In this document: positions 32,919-40,780 of the stretch, in pieces
Layout of the letters: each line of letters opens with the position of its first letter
Position numbering within the stretch: position 1 is the first letter of the stretch
Source: Bacteroidales bacterium
GTDB taxonomy: Bacteria; Bacteroidota; Bacteroidia; Bacteroidales; P3
Direction: 5' to 3'
NCBI GenBank assembly: GCA_017509045.1
Contig: JAFWQP010000127.1
Span: 1-58,915 of the forward strand
DNA length: 58,915 nt
The notes under the pieces: model-generated
Told to the model about the DNA's origin: nothing
The model's database searches: none
Seen by the model: only the letters and a program-made list of their open reading frames with translations
Position numbers and translations under genes: made by a program

Positions 32919-32926
32919 CAAATATA
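32919..32926 (-). promoter_or_regulatory. -7 promoter box (TATATTTG) of the three-gene secreted-protein operon
   Basis: On the minus strand, TATATTTGCAAAG lies 30 bases before the start codon, with a TTTG (32946-32943) 16 bases further upstream. Confidence 0.5.
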
Positions 32927-33036
32927 CTAAGAAATTCTAACACAAATGTTAATTGTTTACATATGAGTTTTTTTTAACTTCTTTTTCATGTTTTCAGATT
33001 ATCCAGACTCATCCACCCAGTACCGTCCCGTTTGCG

Positions 33037-33172
33037 GTGCAAAAGTACACATGATTTTTCTCTCCGTTACCGCATCCTACCGCATTTTACCGCATTCTAC
33101 CGGTTAGGTGCTTGTTTTCCGCTCCTAGGAGCGGATATCGAGCGGATAACGAGCGGATATGTAGCGGATATA
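33037..33172. repeat. Facing arrays of TACCGCATTT and GAGCGGATAT units
   Basis: Left: GGTGCAAAAGTAC, CTCTCCGTTACCGCATCC and three TACCGCATT units. Right: four GCGGATA-type units of 10-11 bases. Compare 28125-28215, which has only the left array. Confidence 0.6.
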
Positions 33173-33223
33173 TAAGGGAGCGAAATGTGGGAAAAAAGTG
33201 TGTACGGAGTGCGGGCGAGGGGG

Positions 33224-35545
33224 TTATTCGTTGCCTGAGAGGTAGCGGTGGATGGCACGGGCGGCAGTGCGTCCGGCACCCATGGCTAGGATGACGGTGG
33301 CGGCACCGCTGACGGCATCGCCGCCGGCGAAGACTCCCGGACGGCTGGTGAGCCCGTCGGCATCGGTCTTGAGGCCTCCCCAAGGCTCGGTGTCGAGACC
33401 GGGCGTGGTGCTTTTGATAAGGGGATTGGGACTGGTGCCGAGGGCGACAACCACGTTGTCGACTTCCATTTCAAACTCGCTGCCTTCGATGACGCTGAAC
33501 TTGCGACGGCCTTTCTCGTCGAGGTCGCCCATCGCCATGCGGACGCAGCGCATGGCATGGACATTGCCCTGCTCGTCGCCAAGAAACTCGGTGGGATTGG
33601 TGAGGAACGAGAAATGTATGCCCTCCTCCATGGCGTGATGCACCTCCTCGCGTCGGGCGGGCATATCCGCCTGTTCTCGACGGTATACGACCATCACCTC
33701 GCTGCCGAGTCGTTTGGCAGTACGCGCGGCATCCATCGCCACATTGCCGCCACCTATCACCGCCACTCTGCGACCCAGATAGATAGGCGTGTCGTAGCTC
33801 TCGTCGTAGCCATGCATCAGATTGGTGCGGGTCAGCAGCTCGTTGGCAGAGATGACCCCCACCAGCGTTTCGCCCGGTATGCCCATAAACTTCGGCAGTC
33901 CGGCACCGCTGGCGATATATACGGCGCTGTAGCCATAGCGGTCGAACAGCTCGTCGACCGTCACACTCTTGCCCACAATCACGTTAGTCTTAATCTCCAC
34001 ACCCAAGCGGCGCAGGTTGTCAATCTCGGGCTCCACAACCTTCTGCTTTGGCAGGCGGAACTCGGGGATGCCGTACACCAGCACCCCACCGGCGTGGTGC
34101 AGCGCCTCGAATATGGTGACACCGTAGCCCATCTTGGCAAGGTCGCCCGCGCAGGTAAGCCCCGAAGGCCCCGAGCCGATGATGGCAACCTTCTTAAATT
34201 GAGAATCATCCGGGTGCGGCAGCATCCCCTCTTCAGAGGGGTGGTCGAAGACCGGGGTATGCTTAATTTTCAATTTTCCCTTTTCATTTTTATTCCAGTC
34301 TGCCACGAAGCGTTCCAGCGCGCCGATAGCGATGGGTTCGCCCTTCTTGCCCAGTATGCAGCTGCCCTCGCACTGGTTCTCCTGCGGACACACACGGCCG
34401 CAGACGGCGGGCAGGGTAGAATCCTGGGCTATGATGTCGGCGGCGAGGGCAAAATCGCCCTGAGCCACAGCAGCGATAAAGTCGGGTATACGTATACTCA
34501 CCGGACATTGGGTGACGCACAGCGGTTTTTTGCAATGCAGGCAGCGACGGGCTTCGGCTACCGCCTGCTCGGGAGTGAATCCGTACGACACCTCCTCAAA
34601 GTTGGTGGCGCGGACGGCGGGGTCCTGCTCCTGCGGACGCTGGCGGCATACTGCCTGCTCCACGGCAGGAGCCAGGTTGCAGCGATGGCCTCCCTTAGAA
34701 TCAGGCGAAACGGTGGCTATGCGGTATTTTCGCTCGTCGGGACGGCGCAGGCGGCGTGCCGCCTCGTCGAAGTCCACCAGATGGCCGTCGAACTCTGGCC
34801 CGTCGACACAGGTGAACTTCACCTTATCGCCCACTGTCACGCGGCAGGCACCGCACATGCCGGTGCCGTCCACCATCATGCAGTTCATGCTCACTATAGT
34901 GGGCAGCTCCAGCCGCTTAGTGAGCAACGAAACAAATTTCATCATCGGTATAGGGCCGATGGCTACGCAGTGGGTATAAGGCTCTTGGGCGGTGGGGACA
35001 AGTTGCTCTATCTTATTGGTGACAAGACCCTTCTCGCCATAGCTGCCGTCGTCGGTCATGATATACAGGTGGTCACACACGGCGCGCATCCGTTCCTCGA
35101 AAAAGAGGAGGTCGCGGTTGCGGGCACCGATTATCACATCGACGGGAATCCCACTGTCGTGCGCCCATTTCACTTGGGGGTAGACGGGTGCGATGCCCAC
35201 GCCGCCCGCCACAAACAGAAGGCGCATCCGCTGCTGCTCCTCGGCGGGAGCGGTAATCAGCTCGCTAGCGCGTCCCAAAGGGCCGACCATAGTGTAAAGC
35301 TCGTCGCCCTCGTTCATCTCGCTGAGGCGGCGAGTGCTTTCGCCCACCACTTGGTATACGATGCTGACGCTTTCGAGCTCGGGGTTAATGTCGCAGATAG
35401 TCAGCGGCACCCGCTCACCCTTATCAATTGGGATAACGATGACAAACTGCCCCGGCTTGCCGCTATGTGCAATCCAAGGAGCCTGTATTTCCATCAGGTA
35501 AATCTCATTGCTGTTAAGAAGCTCTTTTTTCAGAATCGTATACAT
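33224..35545 (-). CDS. Fused NfnB/SudB-type ferredoxin:NADP reductase and NfnA/GltD-type flavoprotein
   Basis: A 773-residue fusion. Residues 1-280 are a PyrK/NfnB-type reductase: FAD domain with RVPLTICDI, NAD loop LFVAGGVGIAPVYPQ, and a 2Fe-2S site in CMMVDGTGMCGACRVTVGD continuing to the FTCVDGPEFDGHLVDF segment. Residues 300-773 are a GltD/NfnA type: cysteine clusters CLHCKKPLCVTQCPV and CGRVCPQENQCEGSC, FAD motif IGSGPSGLTCAG, NADP motif VIGGGNVAMDAARTAKR, and a final FAGGDAVSGAATVILAMG. It probably acts as NADH-dependent reduced ferredoxin:NADP oxidoreductase or sulfide dehydrogenase. A repeat-derived segment lies in the linker before the FAD motif. Confidence 0.85.
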   Translation of the reverse strand: MYTILKKELLNSNEIYLMEIQAPWIAHSGKPGQFVIVIPIDKGERVPLTICDINPELESVSIVYQVVGESTRRLSEMNEGDELYTMVGPLGRASELITAPAEEQQRMRLLFVAGGVGIAPVYPQVKWAHDSGIPVDVIIGARNRDLLFFEERMRAVCDHLYIMTDDGSYGEKGLVTNKIEQLVPTAQEPYTHCVAIGPIPMMKFVSLLTKRLELPTIVSMNCMMVDGTGMCGACRVTVGDKVKFTCVDGPEFDGHLVDFDEAARRLRRPDERKYRIATVSPDSKGGHRCNLAPAVEQAVCRQRPQEQDPAVRATNFEEVSYGFTPEQAVAEARRCLHCKKPLCVTQCPVSIRIPDFIAAVAQGDFALAADIIAQDSTLPAVCGRVCPQENQCEGSCILGKKGEPIAIGALERFVADWNKNEKGKLKIKHTPVFDHPSEEGMLPHPDDSQFKKVAIIGSGPSGLTCAGDLAKMGYGVTIFEALHHAGGVLVYGIPEFRLPKQKVVEPEIDNLRRLGVEIKTNVIVGKSVTVDELFDRYGYSAVYIASGAGLPKFMGIPGETLVGVISANELLTRTNLMHGYDESYDTPIYLGRRVAVIGGGNVAMDAARTAKRLGSEVMVVYRREQADMPARREEVHHAMEEGIHFSFLTNPTEFLGDEQGNVHAMRCVRMAMGDLDEKGRRKFSVIEGSEFEMEVDNVVVALGTSPNPLIKSTTPGLDTEPWGGLKTDADGLTSRPGVFAGGDAVSGAATVILAMGAGRTAARAIHRYLSGNE
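34197..34275 (-). repeat. Repeat-derived segment in frame within the nfn fusion gene
   Basis: On the coding strand the segment holds GAAAATTGAAAATTAAG, the perfect hairpin CCCCTCTTCAGAGGGG, and CCGCACCCGGATGATTCTCA. The last part matches feoB 43894-43916 at 21 of 23 positions. It encodes a linker containing PHPDDSQ between the ferredoxin-like and FAD domains. The flanking unit type is that of the intergenic GAAAATT hairpins. Confidence 0.7.
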
Positions 35546-35619
35546 CTCGAAACAAAGTGTTAAAGTGTTAATGAGGGAGACTCAGTCACAAAGTGACTTT
35601 TTTCAACCCTTTTAATTTG

Positions 35620-35627
35620 CAAAAATA
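35620..35627 (-). promoter_or_regulatory. -7 promoter box (TATTTTTG) of the nfn fusion gene
   Basis: Minus strand TATTTTTGCAAATT lies about 75 bases upstream of the start codon. Confidence 0.45.
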
Positions 35628-35744
35628 CGAAGAAAAAATGATTTTTGATAAAAATCCACGAAAATAAATTGTACTTCCGACAAACGGGTAGTCGAGGTGT
35701 CTGTCCGAACAGCACCTTTTGTGCCACCTTGTGCGTGGTTGGAG

Positions 35745-35785
35745 AAACACATTGCATGTAAAATGTAAAATGTAAAATCTTTGCA
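35745..35785. repeat. Solo right arm of the GTAAAAT hairpin element
   Basis: AACACATTGCATG followed by three GTAAAAT units and CTTTGCAA; 35754-35779 equals the right arm at 4318-4343. No left arm is found nearby, so this is a half element. Confidence 0.8.
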
Positions 35786-35921
35786 ACCATTTTAGAATTT
35801 ATTTGAATTTGATTGACGAATTTGCTCCCGAAAAAGCAGTTTTCGCCTCACCTCGCACGTGCCGAAAGAGAGCCTCTTTTTGAAAAAAGGAGGTGTAAGT
35901 GAATTTTTTTTTCGAAAAAAG

Positions 35922-35952
35922 TTTGTTATGTCGTTATTTCGCACTATCTTTG
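35922..35952 (+). promoter_or_regulatory. Consensus promoter inside dispersed element copy 3
   Basis: TTTG 35922-35925, 19 bases, TATCTTTG 35945-35952. The spacer differs from that at 4623-4641 at a single position (G to A). No start codon of a real gene follows until 36412. Confidence 0.65.
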
Positions 35953-35966
35953 CATTCGAAAATGTG

Positions 35967-36056
35967 AAGCGACAATCCAGTGAATTGTCGCGATAGCGAA
36001 GCGGAGAACGAGAAGCGACAATCCAGTGAATTGTCGCGATAGCGAAGCGGAGAACG
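35967..36056. repeat. Two tandem 45-base hairpin units
   Basis: Each unit has the stem GCGACAAT/ATTGTCGC and then the core GATAGCGAAGCGGAGAACG. The core also occurs at 27988-28006 with another stem, so the stem varies and the core is kept. Confidence 0.75.
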
Positions 36057-36411
36057 TGGCCCTAACTTGGGTTTGTGTCATCCCAGTGTGCCTTCGCTCT
36101 GCCTTCGCTCTGGCTTCGCTCTTGAGGTGGAGGAAAAGCGGATTCAAAACGGGATGAAAAAGAGACCTCGATATCACCTATTCGTTTGTCGAATGAACCG
36201 ATAATAAAAACGCAATACAGGGGGTGCAATCATAGCGACTTAGCAAGAGGGGGGGCGACGGCCTAAAGAGATCAAAATGGCGGAGAGGTGTACCGATTTC
36301 ATCTGATGCCTGCCGTTTTTATTGTTGCTGCACAGCATATCAACTTATTGTGAAAATAAAAACATTATACTTTGAACAATAATTAATGTAAGCAAACGTT
36401 ATCGAAATATT

Positions 36412-37281
36412 ATGAAGAAAAATAGTGTGATAGTTATTGCCATGTTGGCTGTGATGGCAGGAGGATGCACCGGAGAAGTAACCGAGGTGGAGCGACCGCT
36501 GTATCCCACCGAGGGTGCTATCAATGCACGCTATAGCATCGACGACGATGTGACGGTGGTGTTTTCCAAAGGCAACCTGCAATATCAGGCATCAAGCCGC
36601 ACTTGGCGTTTCGCCAACAGGCAGTATGAGGTGGCGGGCTACGACAACGAGCAGGCCGACACCAACTACAGCGGTTGGATAGACCTGTTTGGATGGGGTG
36701 CATCGGGAGCCAATGGCTTAATGCCGTATACCATATCGGACTCGAGCGAGCGGTATGCCTACGGTATGTACGACATTGGAAGTAGCCAATACGACTGGGG
36801 CGTGCACAACGCCATAGCCGGTGCGGGAAATGGAGTAGGGCTATGGCGGGCGATGACCTACGAGGAGTGGCGATACCTGCTTAAATATCGCACCGATGCG
36901 GCGAAAAAGAAAGCGTTGGCGACGATTGAGAATGTGGGGCTTCATGGTGGCGCGATGCACGGCATGTTGTTGCTGCCTGACAAATGGGAGCTGCCCGAGG
37001 GTTGCACATACCAATATGGCGTGAAGGAGGGCTATGAAACCAATGTCTACAGCGCCGAGCAATGGAACAAGATGGAGGGGGCAGGTGCGGTGTTTCTGCC
37101 AGCGGCAGGCGAGCGCGACGGCAACACTGTGGGGTTGGTGGGCGACTACGGCTGCTATTGGACCACCACAGGGTATACGCTGGAGTCGGCATACGAGCTT
37201 TACTTCCTGTCGGGCACATACGACTTCTATCCCACCAATCGTGCCACAGGTCACAGCGTAAGATTGGTGATGGAAAAATAA
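36412..37281 (+). CDS. Lipoprotein of a Bacteroidales surface-protein family
   Basis: A 289-residue lipoprotein: lipobox LAVMAGGCTGE, cysteine near residue 19. The mature domain begins VTVVFSKGNLQYQASSRTW, then FANRQYEVAGYDNEQAD and WIDLFGWGASGANG, and ends ATGHSVRLVM. This layout recurs in many paralogous lipoproteins of gut and rumen Bacteroidales and is reminiscent of the formylglycine-generating/FISUMP-like carbohydrate-associated folds. No catalytic residue set was recognised. It is 12 bases upstream of an aldehyde dehydrogenase gene, but a functional link is not evident. Confidence 0.7.
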   Translation: MKKNSVIVIAMLAVMAGGCTGEVTEVERPLYPTEGAINARYSIDDDVTVVFSKGNLQYQASSRTWRFANRQYEVAGYDNEQADTNYSGWIDLFGWGASGANGLMPYTISDSSERYAYGMYDIGSSQYDWGVHNAIAGAGNGVGLWRAMTYEEWRYLLKYRTDAAKKKALATIENVGLHGGAMHGMLLLPDKWELPEGCTYQYGVKEGYETNVYSAEQWNKMEGAGAVFLPAAGERDGNTVGLVGDYGCYWTTTGYTLESAYELYFLSGTYDFYPTNRATGHSVRLVMEK

Positions 37282-37293
37282 AAATAAATTAAG

Positions 37294-38700
37294 ATGGATG
37301 ATATTAAAGCAATAGTTGAACGACAGAGGGAGTTTTTCCATACAGGGGCGACGCTGGATGTTAAATGGCGCATTGCCCAACTGAAAAGATTGCGGGCGGC
37401 AGTGAAGGCTCATGCCGGGGAGATGCAGGAGGCGTTGGCGAAGGATTTGGGGCGTTCGGCAGTGGAGGCATACTTGTGCGATGTGCTGCCTATTGTATTT
37501 GAAATAGATGAGACCATACGCGGTCTGCGCCGTTGGGCTCGCCCCGAGTGCCACTACAGCGGGTTGGCTTGCTTTCCTAGCATGGTGACTAAGGTGTATA
37601 AGATGCCTTACGGCGTGACGTTGATAATCAGTCCGTTCAACTTCCCAATGCTGCTGACACTGGGGGTTCTGACGGCAAGTCTGGCAGGTGGCAACACGGC
37701 TGTGATTAAGGCTAGCTCGAAGTCGAGTGCTAGTACCGCTATGCTGAAACGTTTTATTGCCGACCTGTTTCCACCCGAATATGTCACCTTGGTGGACGGC
37801 GGTCATGATGTGGCTGACGAGTGTTTGGCACAACGTTTCGACAAGATTTTCTACACGGGGTCGCCAGCGGTGGGGAAACATGTGTTGGCGGAGGCGGCGA
37901 AGCACCTCACCCCTGTGGCGTTGGAGCTGGGTGGCGAGACGGGCAACTGGTGCGTGGTACGCAAGGATGCCGACTTGAAGGATGCTGCACGCAAGATAGC
38001 TTTCTTCAAACTATGCAACGCAGGTCAGATATGTATCAATATCAACCAGGTGGCAGTGGCAGAGGAGGTGGCAGAGCCATTCTTGAAAGAGTTGGAAGCC
38101 GCTTTCACCCAACAGATTGGCGAAAAACCTGTGGAGAACAACGATTACCCTTGGCTGATTACAGAATCGGCATACGACAAGTGTGCTGCCCTTGCAGAGG
38201 ACTATCGCGACAGAATCGTATATGGCGGCGTGGGCGATAGGAACACCCGCCGCTATGCGCCAACGATTATCTACCCAGTGTCGGCTGACGAGCCTATAGT
38301 GCAACACGAGCTATTCAATCCACTACTGCCCATTGTGCCATACAAGGATGCGGAGGTGGAACAAATGATGGACACGATTGCAAGGAGGGAACACCCACTG
38401 GCAATGTATCTCTTTACCCGCGACCTCCGTTGGGCAAAACGGACGATGCAACGGCAGCAATATGGAGGCGGTTGTATCAACGAGGTGTGTGTGCATCTGA
38501 TGGTCAAGGGTGTTCCGTTTAATGGCACGGGACATTCGGGCATGGGAGCCTATCATGGCGAGTGGGGCTTCCGCGAATTTACACACCCCTCTACTGTACT
38601 GATAGGCAGCAATAGGTTTAACCTCTCGCTGCGCGAACATCCCTATAGCGGCAAGGTTGGCGAAAGAAAACTAAAAATATTGAAGCTGATTTCGAATTAA
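37294..38700 (+). CDS. Aldehyde dehydrogenase (class 3-like)
   Basis: A 468-residue NAD(P)-dependent aldehyde dehydrogenase. The active-site region has the general-base Glu in ALELGGETGNW and the nucleophile Cys in NAGQICININQ; the cofactor strand has FYTGSPAVGKHV; ISPFNFPML and the C-terminal EWGFREFTHPST fit the class 3 (ALDH3) architecture. It oxidises aldehydes to carboxylates. The usual Lys after ELGG is replaced by Glu here, which is worth noting but does not remove a catalytic residue. Substrate cannot be inferred. Confidence 0.9.
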   Translation: MDDIKAIVERQREFFHTGATLDVKWRIAQLKRLRAAVKAHAGEMQEALAKDLGRSAVEAYLCDVLPIVFEIDETIRGLRRWARPECHYSGLACFPSMVTKVYKMPYGVTLIISPFNFPMLLTLGVLTASLAGGNTAVIKASSKSSASTAMLKRFIADLFPPEYVTLVDGGHDVADECLAQRFDKIFYTGSPAVGKHVLAEAAKHLTPVALELGGETGNWCVVRKDADLKDAARKIAFFKLCNAGQICININQVAVAEEVAEPFLKELEAAFTQQIGEKPVENNDYPWLITESAYDKCAALAEDYRDRIVYGGVGDRNTRRYAPTIIYPVSADEPIVQHELFNPLLPIVPYKDAEVEQMMDTIARREHPLAMYLFTRDLRWAKRTMQRQQYGGGCINEVCVHLMVKGVPFNGTGHSGMGAYHGEWGFREFTHPSTVLIGSNRFNLSLREHPYSGKVGERKLKILKLISN

Positions 38701-38719
38701 AAAATTAATGAATTAAAAA

Positions 38720-38790
38720 TGAAAGAATTCGTTAATTTGTTAATTCGTAAATTCGTTAATCGATTCACACATTATCACATTCAATCAATG
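38720..38790. repeat. TTCGTTAA/CACATT octamer hairpin
   Basis: GAATTCGTTAATTTGTTAAT and further ATTCGTTA units face CACACATTATCACATTCA, with the centre AATCGATTC. Orientation is opposite to the copy at 23384-23556. Confidence 0.7.
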
Positions 38791-38814
38791 TACCAACGAT
38801 AAAACTATTATATT

Positions 38815-39270
38815 ATGAAGAAATTACTATTTGTTATTTCATTTCTTTGTTTAAGCCTGCAACTCATGGCACAGGAACCCGTGAAACAGGATTCTGTGAG
38901 TCAGCAGCCACAGGTTTTCGAACATACCACCTACGATACGCTCTACCAAGTGCCGCCCACTGCGCAGGTGGCAGTGCCACAAAAAGCACAGGAGCAGGGT
39001 ATCACCGTGCTGGAACCTGAGTCGATGGTGCTGAAAGCAGGAGTGGAGAATGTGGTTCGTATCAAACTGGAGAAGGTGGGAGCCAACAATACCATTCTGA
39101 AGGTTGTGAACGAAGATGTTTGCGCCATGCGCAAGGGTGGCGAGTTAGGCACATACTATATGACCCCAAAGGTGAAGGAGGGAACCGTGACGGTGCGTGT
39201 GGGCTATATGGACTTTATGGGAGCCTACTACAAATTGGCAGACCTTGATTTCACCATTAGTGAAGAATAG
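38815..39270 (+). CDS. Secreted protein with GldM-like domain (tentative)
   Basis: A 151-residue protein with signal peptide MKKLLFVISFLCLSLQLMAQ and a Gln/Pro-rich stretch to residue 55. A beta-rich domain follows (VLKAGVENVVRIKLEKVGAN, NTILKVVNEDVCAMRKGG, TVTVRVGYMD). The pattern recalls the C-terminal Ig-like domain of GldM, a type IX secretion and gliding protein, but it lacks the rest of GldM. Function not known. Confidence 0.6.
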   Translation: MKKLLFVISFLCLSLQLMAQEPVKQDSVSQQPQVFEHTTYDTLYQVPPTAQVAVPQKAQEQGITVLEPESMVLKAGVENVVRIKLEKVGANNTILKVVNEDVCAMRKGGELGTYYMTPKVKEGTVTVRVGYMDFMGAYYKLADLDFTISEE

Positions 39271-39272
39271 CA

Positions 39273-39863
39273 CTATCTGCTGGCAGTGGCAATAGTGAAG
39301 GCAAACTGCTGCTCGTCGAATACTTTTGTTTCCAGTATAATATCAGGGTGTGGGTGTGCCAGCACTTCGCGGAGCTCGTGGGTGATGCCAGTGCCGCGTT
39401 GTTTGAAAAGAGCCTCTTTCTGAGTCCAAAATGAGGCGAAGGTGCGTTCGGGCTGTGCGGATTGCCGCACTTGTTGCGCCTCATTGTCGTTCATGCAGTA
39501 GCTTAGGAGCGAATCGGAAGGCATGACGAAGCGTTCCACATCTACGCCGATGGGAGCGTCGTCGATAGCTACAGCGATGGCGTTGGGACAGTGGCTGATG
39601 TTGAAATGTATGTCAGTGAAGTCTGCTAAATGGGGTTTGCCGTGGGAGTTGTAACCGAAACGGAGAGGGTCGGCACTTAGCACAAGGTGGTTCTCTACCA
39701 ACAGCTCCTTCAGCATCAAGAGACTTTTAAGCGTCGTGAACTGTCCGAAGGTGTGCTTGAATTTGAGAGCCTCTACCCGCTGTTCCTCAGATACTAATGA
39801 AAGTAGCCGCTGCACCTCGTCTGAGGTACAACGGCTCATGTCGGTGAAGAGAGAGTAAATCAT
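39273..39863 (-). CDS. 4'-phosphopantetheinyl transferase (Sfp-like)
   Basis: A 196-residue PPTase that loads coenzyme A phosphopantetheine onto acyl or peptidyl carrier proteins. Motifs: FNISHCPNAIAVAI, the magnesium site PIGVDVERF, and FWTQKEALFKQRGTGI with the conserved WxxKEA. It is probably the cell's acyl-carrier-protein activator or one for secondary lipids. The convergent upstream gene ends two bases away. The start ATG at 39863 is the first in the frame. Confidence 0.87.
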   Translation of the reverse strand: MIYSLFTDMSRCTSDEVQRLLSLVSEEQRVEALKFKHTFGQFTTLKSLLMLKELLVENHLVLSADPLRFGYNSHGKPHLADFTDIHFNISHCPNAIAVAIDDAPIGVDVERFVMPSDSLLSYCMNDNEAQQVRQSAQPERTFASFWTQKEALFKQRGTGITHELREVLAHPHPDIILETKVFDEQQFAFTIATASR

Positions 39864-39905
39864 CTCAGATTAAGAATTAAAAATGTAACAAATTAAGAAT
39901 TAAAA

Positions 39906-39975
39906 ATTAAAATAGCGAATAGTGCAAATCCTAAGATTTGCACTATTCCGAGCCTGAGCAATGTCTCGAAGAAAT
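39906..39975. repeat. CCGAGCC hairpin module (type B)
   Basis: The stem GTGCAAATC/GATTTGCAC, the core ACTATTCCGAGCC, and the hairpin GTCTCGAAGAAA. It matches the third unit at 17441-17516 almost base for base and abuts the end of the FMN-binding protein gene. Confidence 0.75.
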
Positions 39976-39976
39976 T

Positions 39977-40528
39977 CTACAGGTTGCCCAGCGCGGCTTG
40001 TAATGTTTGGATGATGCTGCGGGAGGAATAGGTAGCACCGCTGACGGTGTCCACTTTTTTCTTGGCAGCCTTCTTGACTTTCATGCCATCCCAGCTCTTG
40101 AGTAGACCGGCGTTCACCACGCGGCTTAAGAAACTGGGGGTTTCCCGATTGTCGAGCAGGGTGACGGACATCACTTTCTTCTTGGGCGTGAGGGCTATCA
40201 TCAACGGGGTTTCGCCGTTGTAGCCTTTGATGCCGTTGCTGGCAGGCTTGGAGTAGACGGCGTAGCCTAGCACATTCTTTTTGGCATCGTAGACCACGGT
40301 CCACTTGTCTTCCTGTTTAACACCCTTGCAGGTGGGGAAGGCGTTGACAATCTCGACTGCGATGCCGCCCGTGGTCTTGGGCTGCTGTTTTTGTGCCTGT
40401 TGATGATGGGGGCAGTTGCCGCAGCTGTGGTTGCACTGGCCGTGTTGACCGTGCTGATGATGTTGGTTTTGAGCCATGGCTGGGACAAGCGCCATGCCGA
40501 GTAATGCTATTAGCAGTATTTTTTTCAT
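39977..40528 (-). CDS. His-rich FMN-binding-domain protein
   Basis: A 183-residue exported protein: signal peptide MKKILLIALLGMALVPAMAQ, a His/Cys-rich stretch (QHHQHGQHGQCNHSCGNCPH) at residues 22-41, then an FMN_bind domain with VDTVSGATYSS near residue 165. The Thr in SGAT is the site where ApbE attaches FMN covalently. Such proteins carry electrons outside the inner membrane. The His/Cys stretch suggests metal binding and is unusual for the family. No apbE gene is in the window. Confidence 0.83.
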   Translation of the reverse strand: MKKILLIALLGMALVPAMAQNQHHQHGQHGQCNHSCGNCPHHQQAQKQQPKTTGGIAVEIVNAFPTCKGVKQEDKWTVVYDAKKNVLGYAVYSKPASNGIKGYNGETPLMIALTPKKKVMSVTLLDNRETPSFLSRVVNAGLLKSWDGMKVKKAAKKKVDTVSGATYSSRSIIQTLQAALGNL

Positions 40529-40612
40529 TTTAGGTGGATTCTTTTGAAGTATGAACTAAGAACTATGAACTAGATGTTGGGCGGGAGCCGATTTATAAGA
40601 GGACTTCTATAA

Positions 40613-40770
40613 ATTGAATAATATGGAGTTAAATAGGAAGTTAAATGGGAAGTTAAATGGGAAGTTGAATATGACAAATGCTTGGTTGTCAACAGTATTG
40701 TCCATTTTAACTTCCATTTTAACTTCCATTTTTACTCCCACTTTTACTCCCAACTTTTGAATTAATAGAA
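40613..40770. repeat. Hairpin with 12-base tandem units
   Basis: The left arm (40625-40676) repeats GGAAGTTAAAT about four times and ends GACAA. The right arm (40691-40752) repeats CATTTTAACTTC and then CATTTTTACTCC-type units. An outer pair TTCTATAAATT/AATTAATAGAA encloses both. It fills most of the gap between two minus-strand genes. Confidence 0.8.
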
Positions 40771-40780
40771 CCCATCATAA

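Larger units (their letters stand above)
32890..33223. other. Noncoding gap of 334 bases
   Basis: It holds the promoter above, the second TACCGCATTT array (33037-33103) and a GAGCGGATAT array (33125-33172). The two arrays share a CCGC/GCGG core in opposite orientation and could form an imperfect hairpin around CTTGTTTTCCGCTCC. Nothing coding is seen. Confidence 0.6.
35862..36199 (+). repeat. Dispersed promoter-bearing noncoding element, copy 3
   Basis: It shares with copy 1 the start GAAAGAGAGCCTCTTTT, a hairpin of T and A runs, the promoter, TTCGCTCTG units, and a tail (GCGGATTCAAAACGGGATGA, CCTCGATATCACCTATT, GTTTGTCGAATGAACC). Its body differs by a 45-base tandem repeat (35967-36056). Confidence 0.65.
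35546..36411. other. Noncoding gap of 866 bases
   Basis: It contains the promoter box of the nfn fusion gene, a single GTAAAAT arm (35745-35785), and copy 3 of the promoter-bearing dispersed element (35862-36199). From 36200 to 36411 there is AT-rich sequence with a possible hairpin (CGGTACACC-like and AAACGGCAGG segments) and nothing coding. Confidence 0.65.

Noticed and set aside
33557-35563. A 668-codon plus-strand frame opposite the nfn fusion gene
   Set aside because: It mirrors a GC-rich conserved gene; the translated sequence shows no domain or signal.
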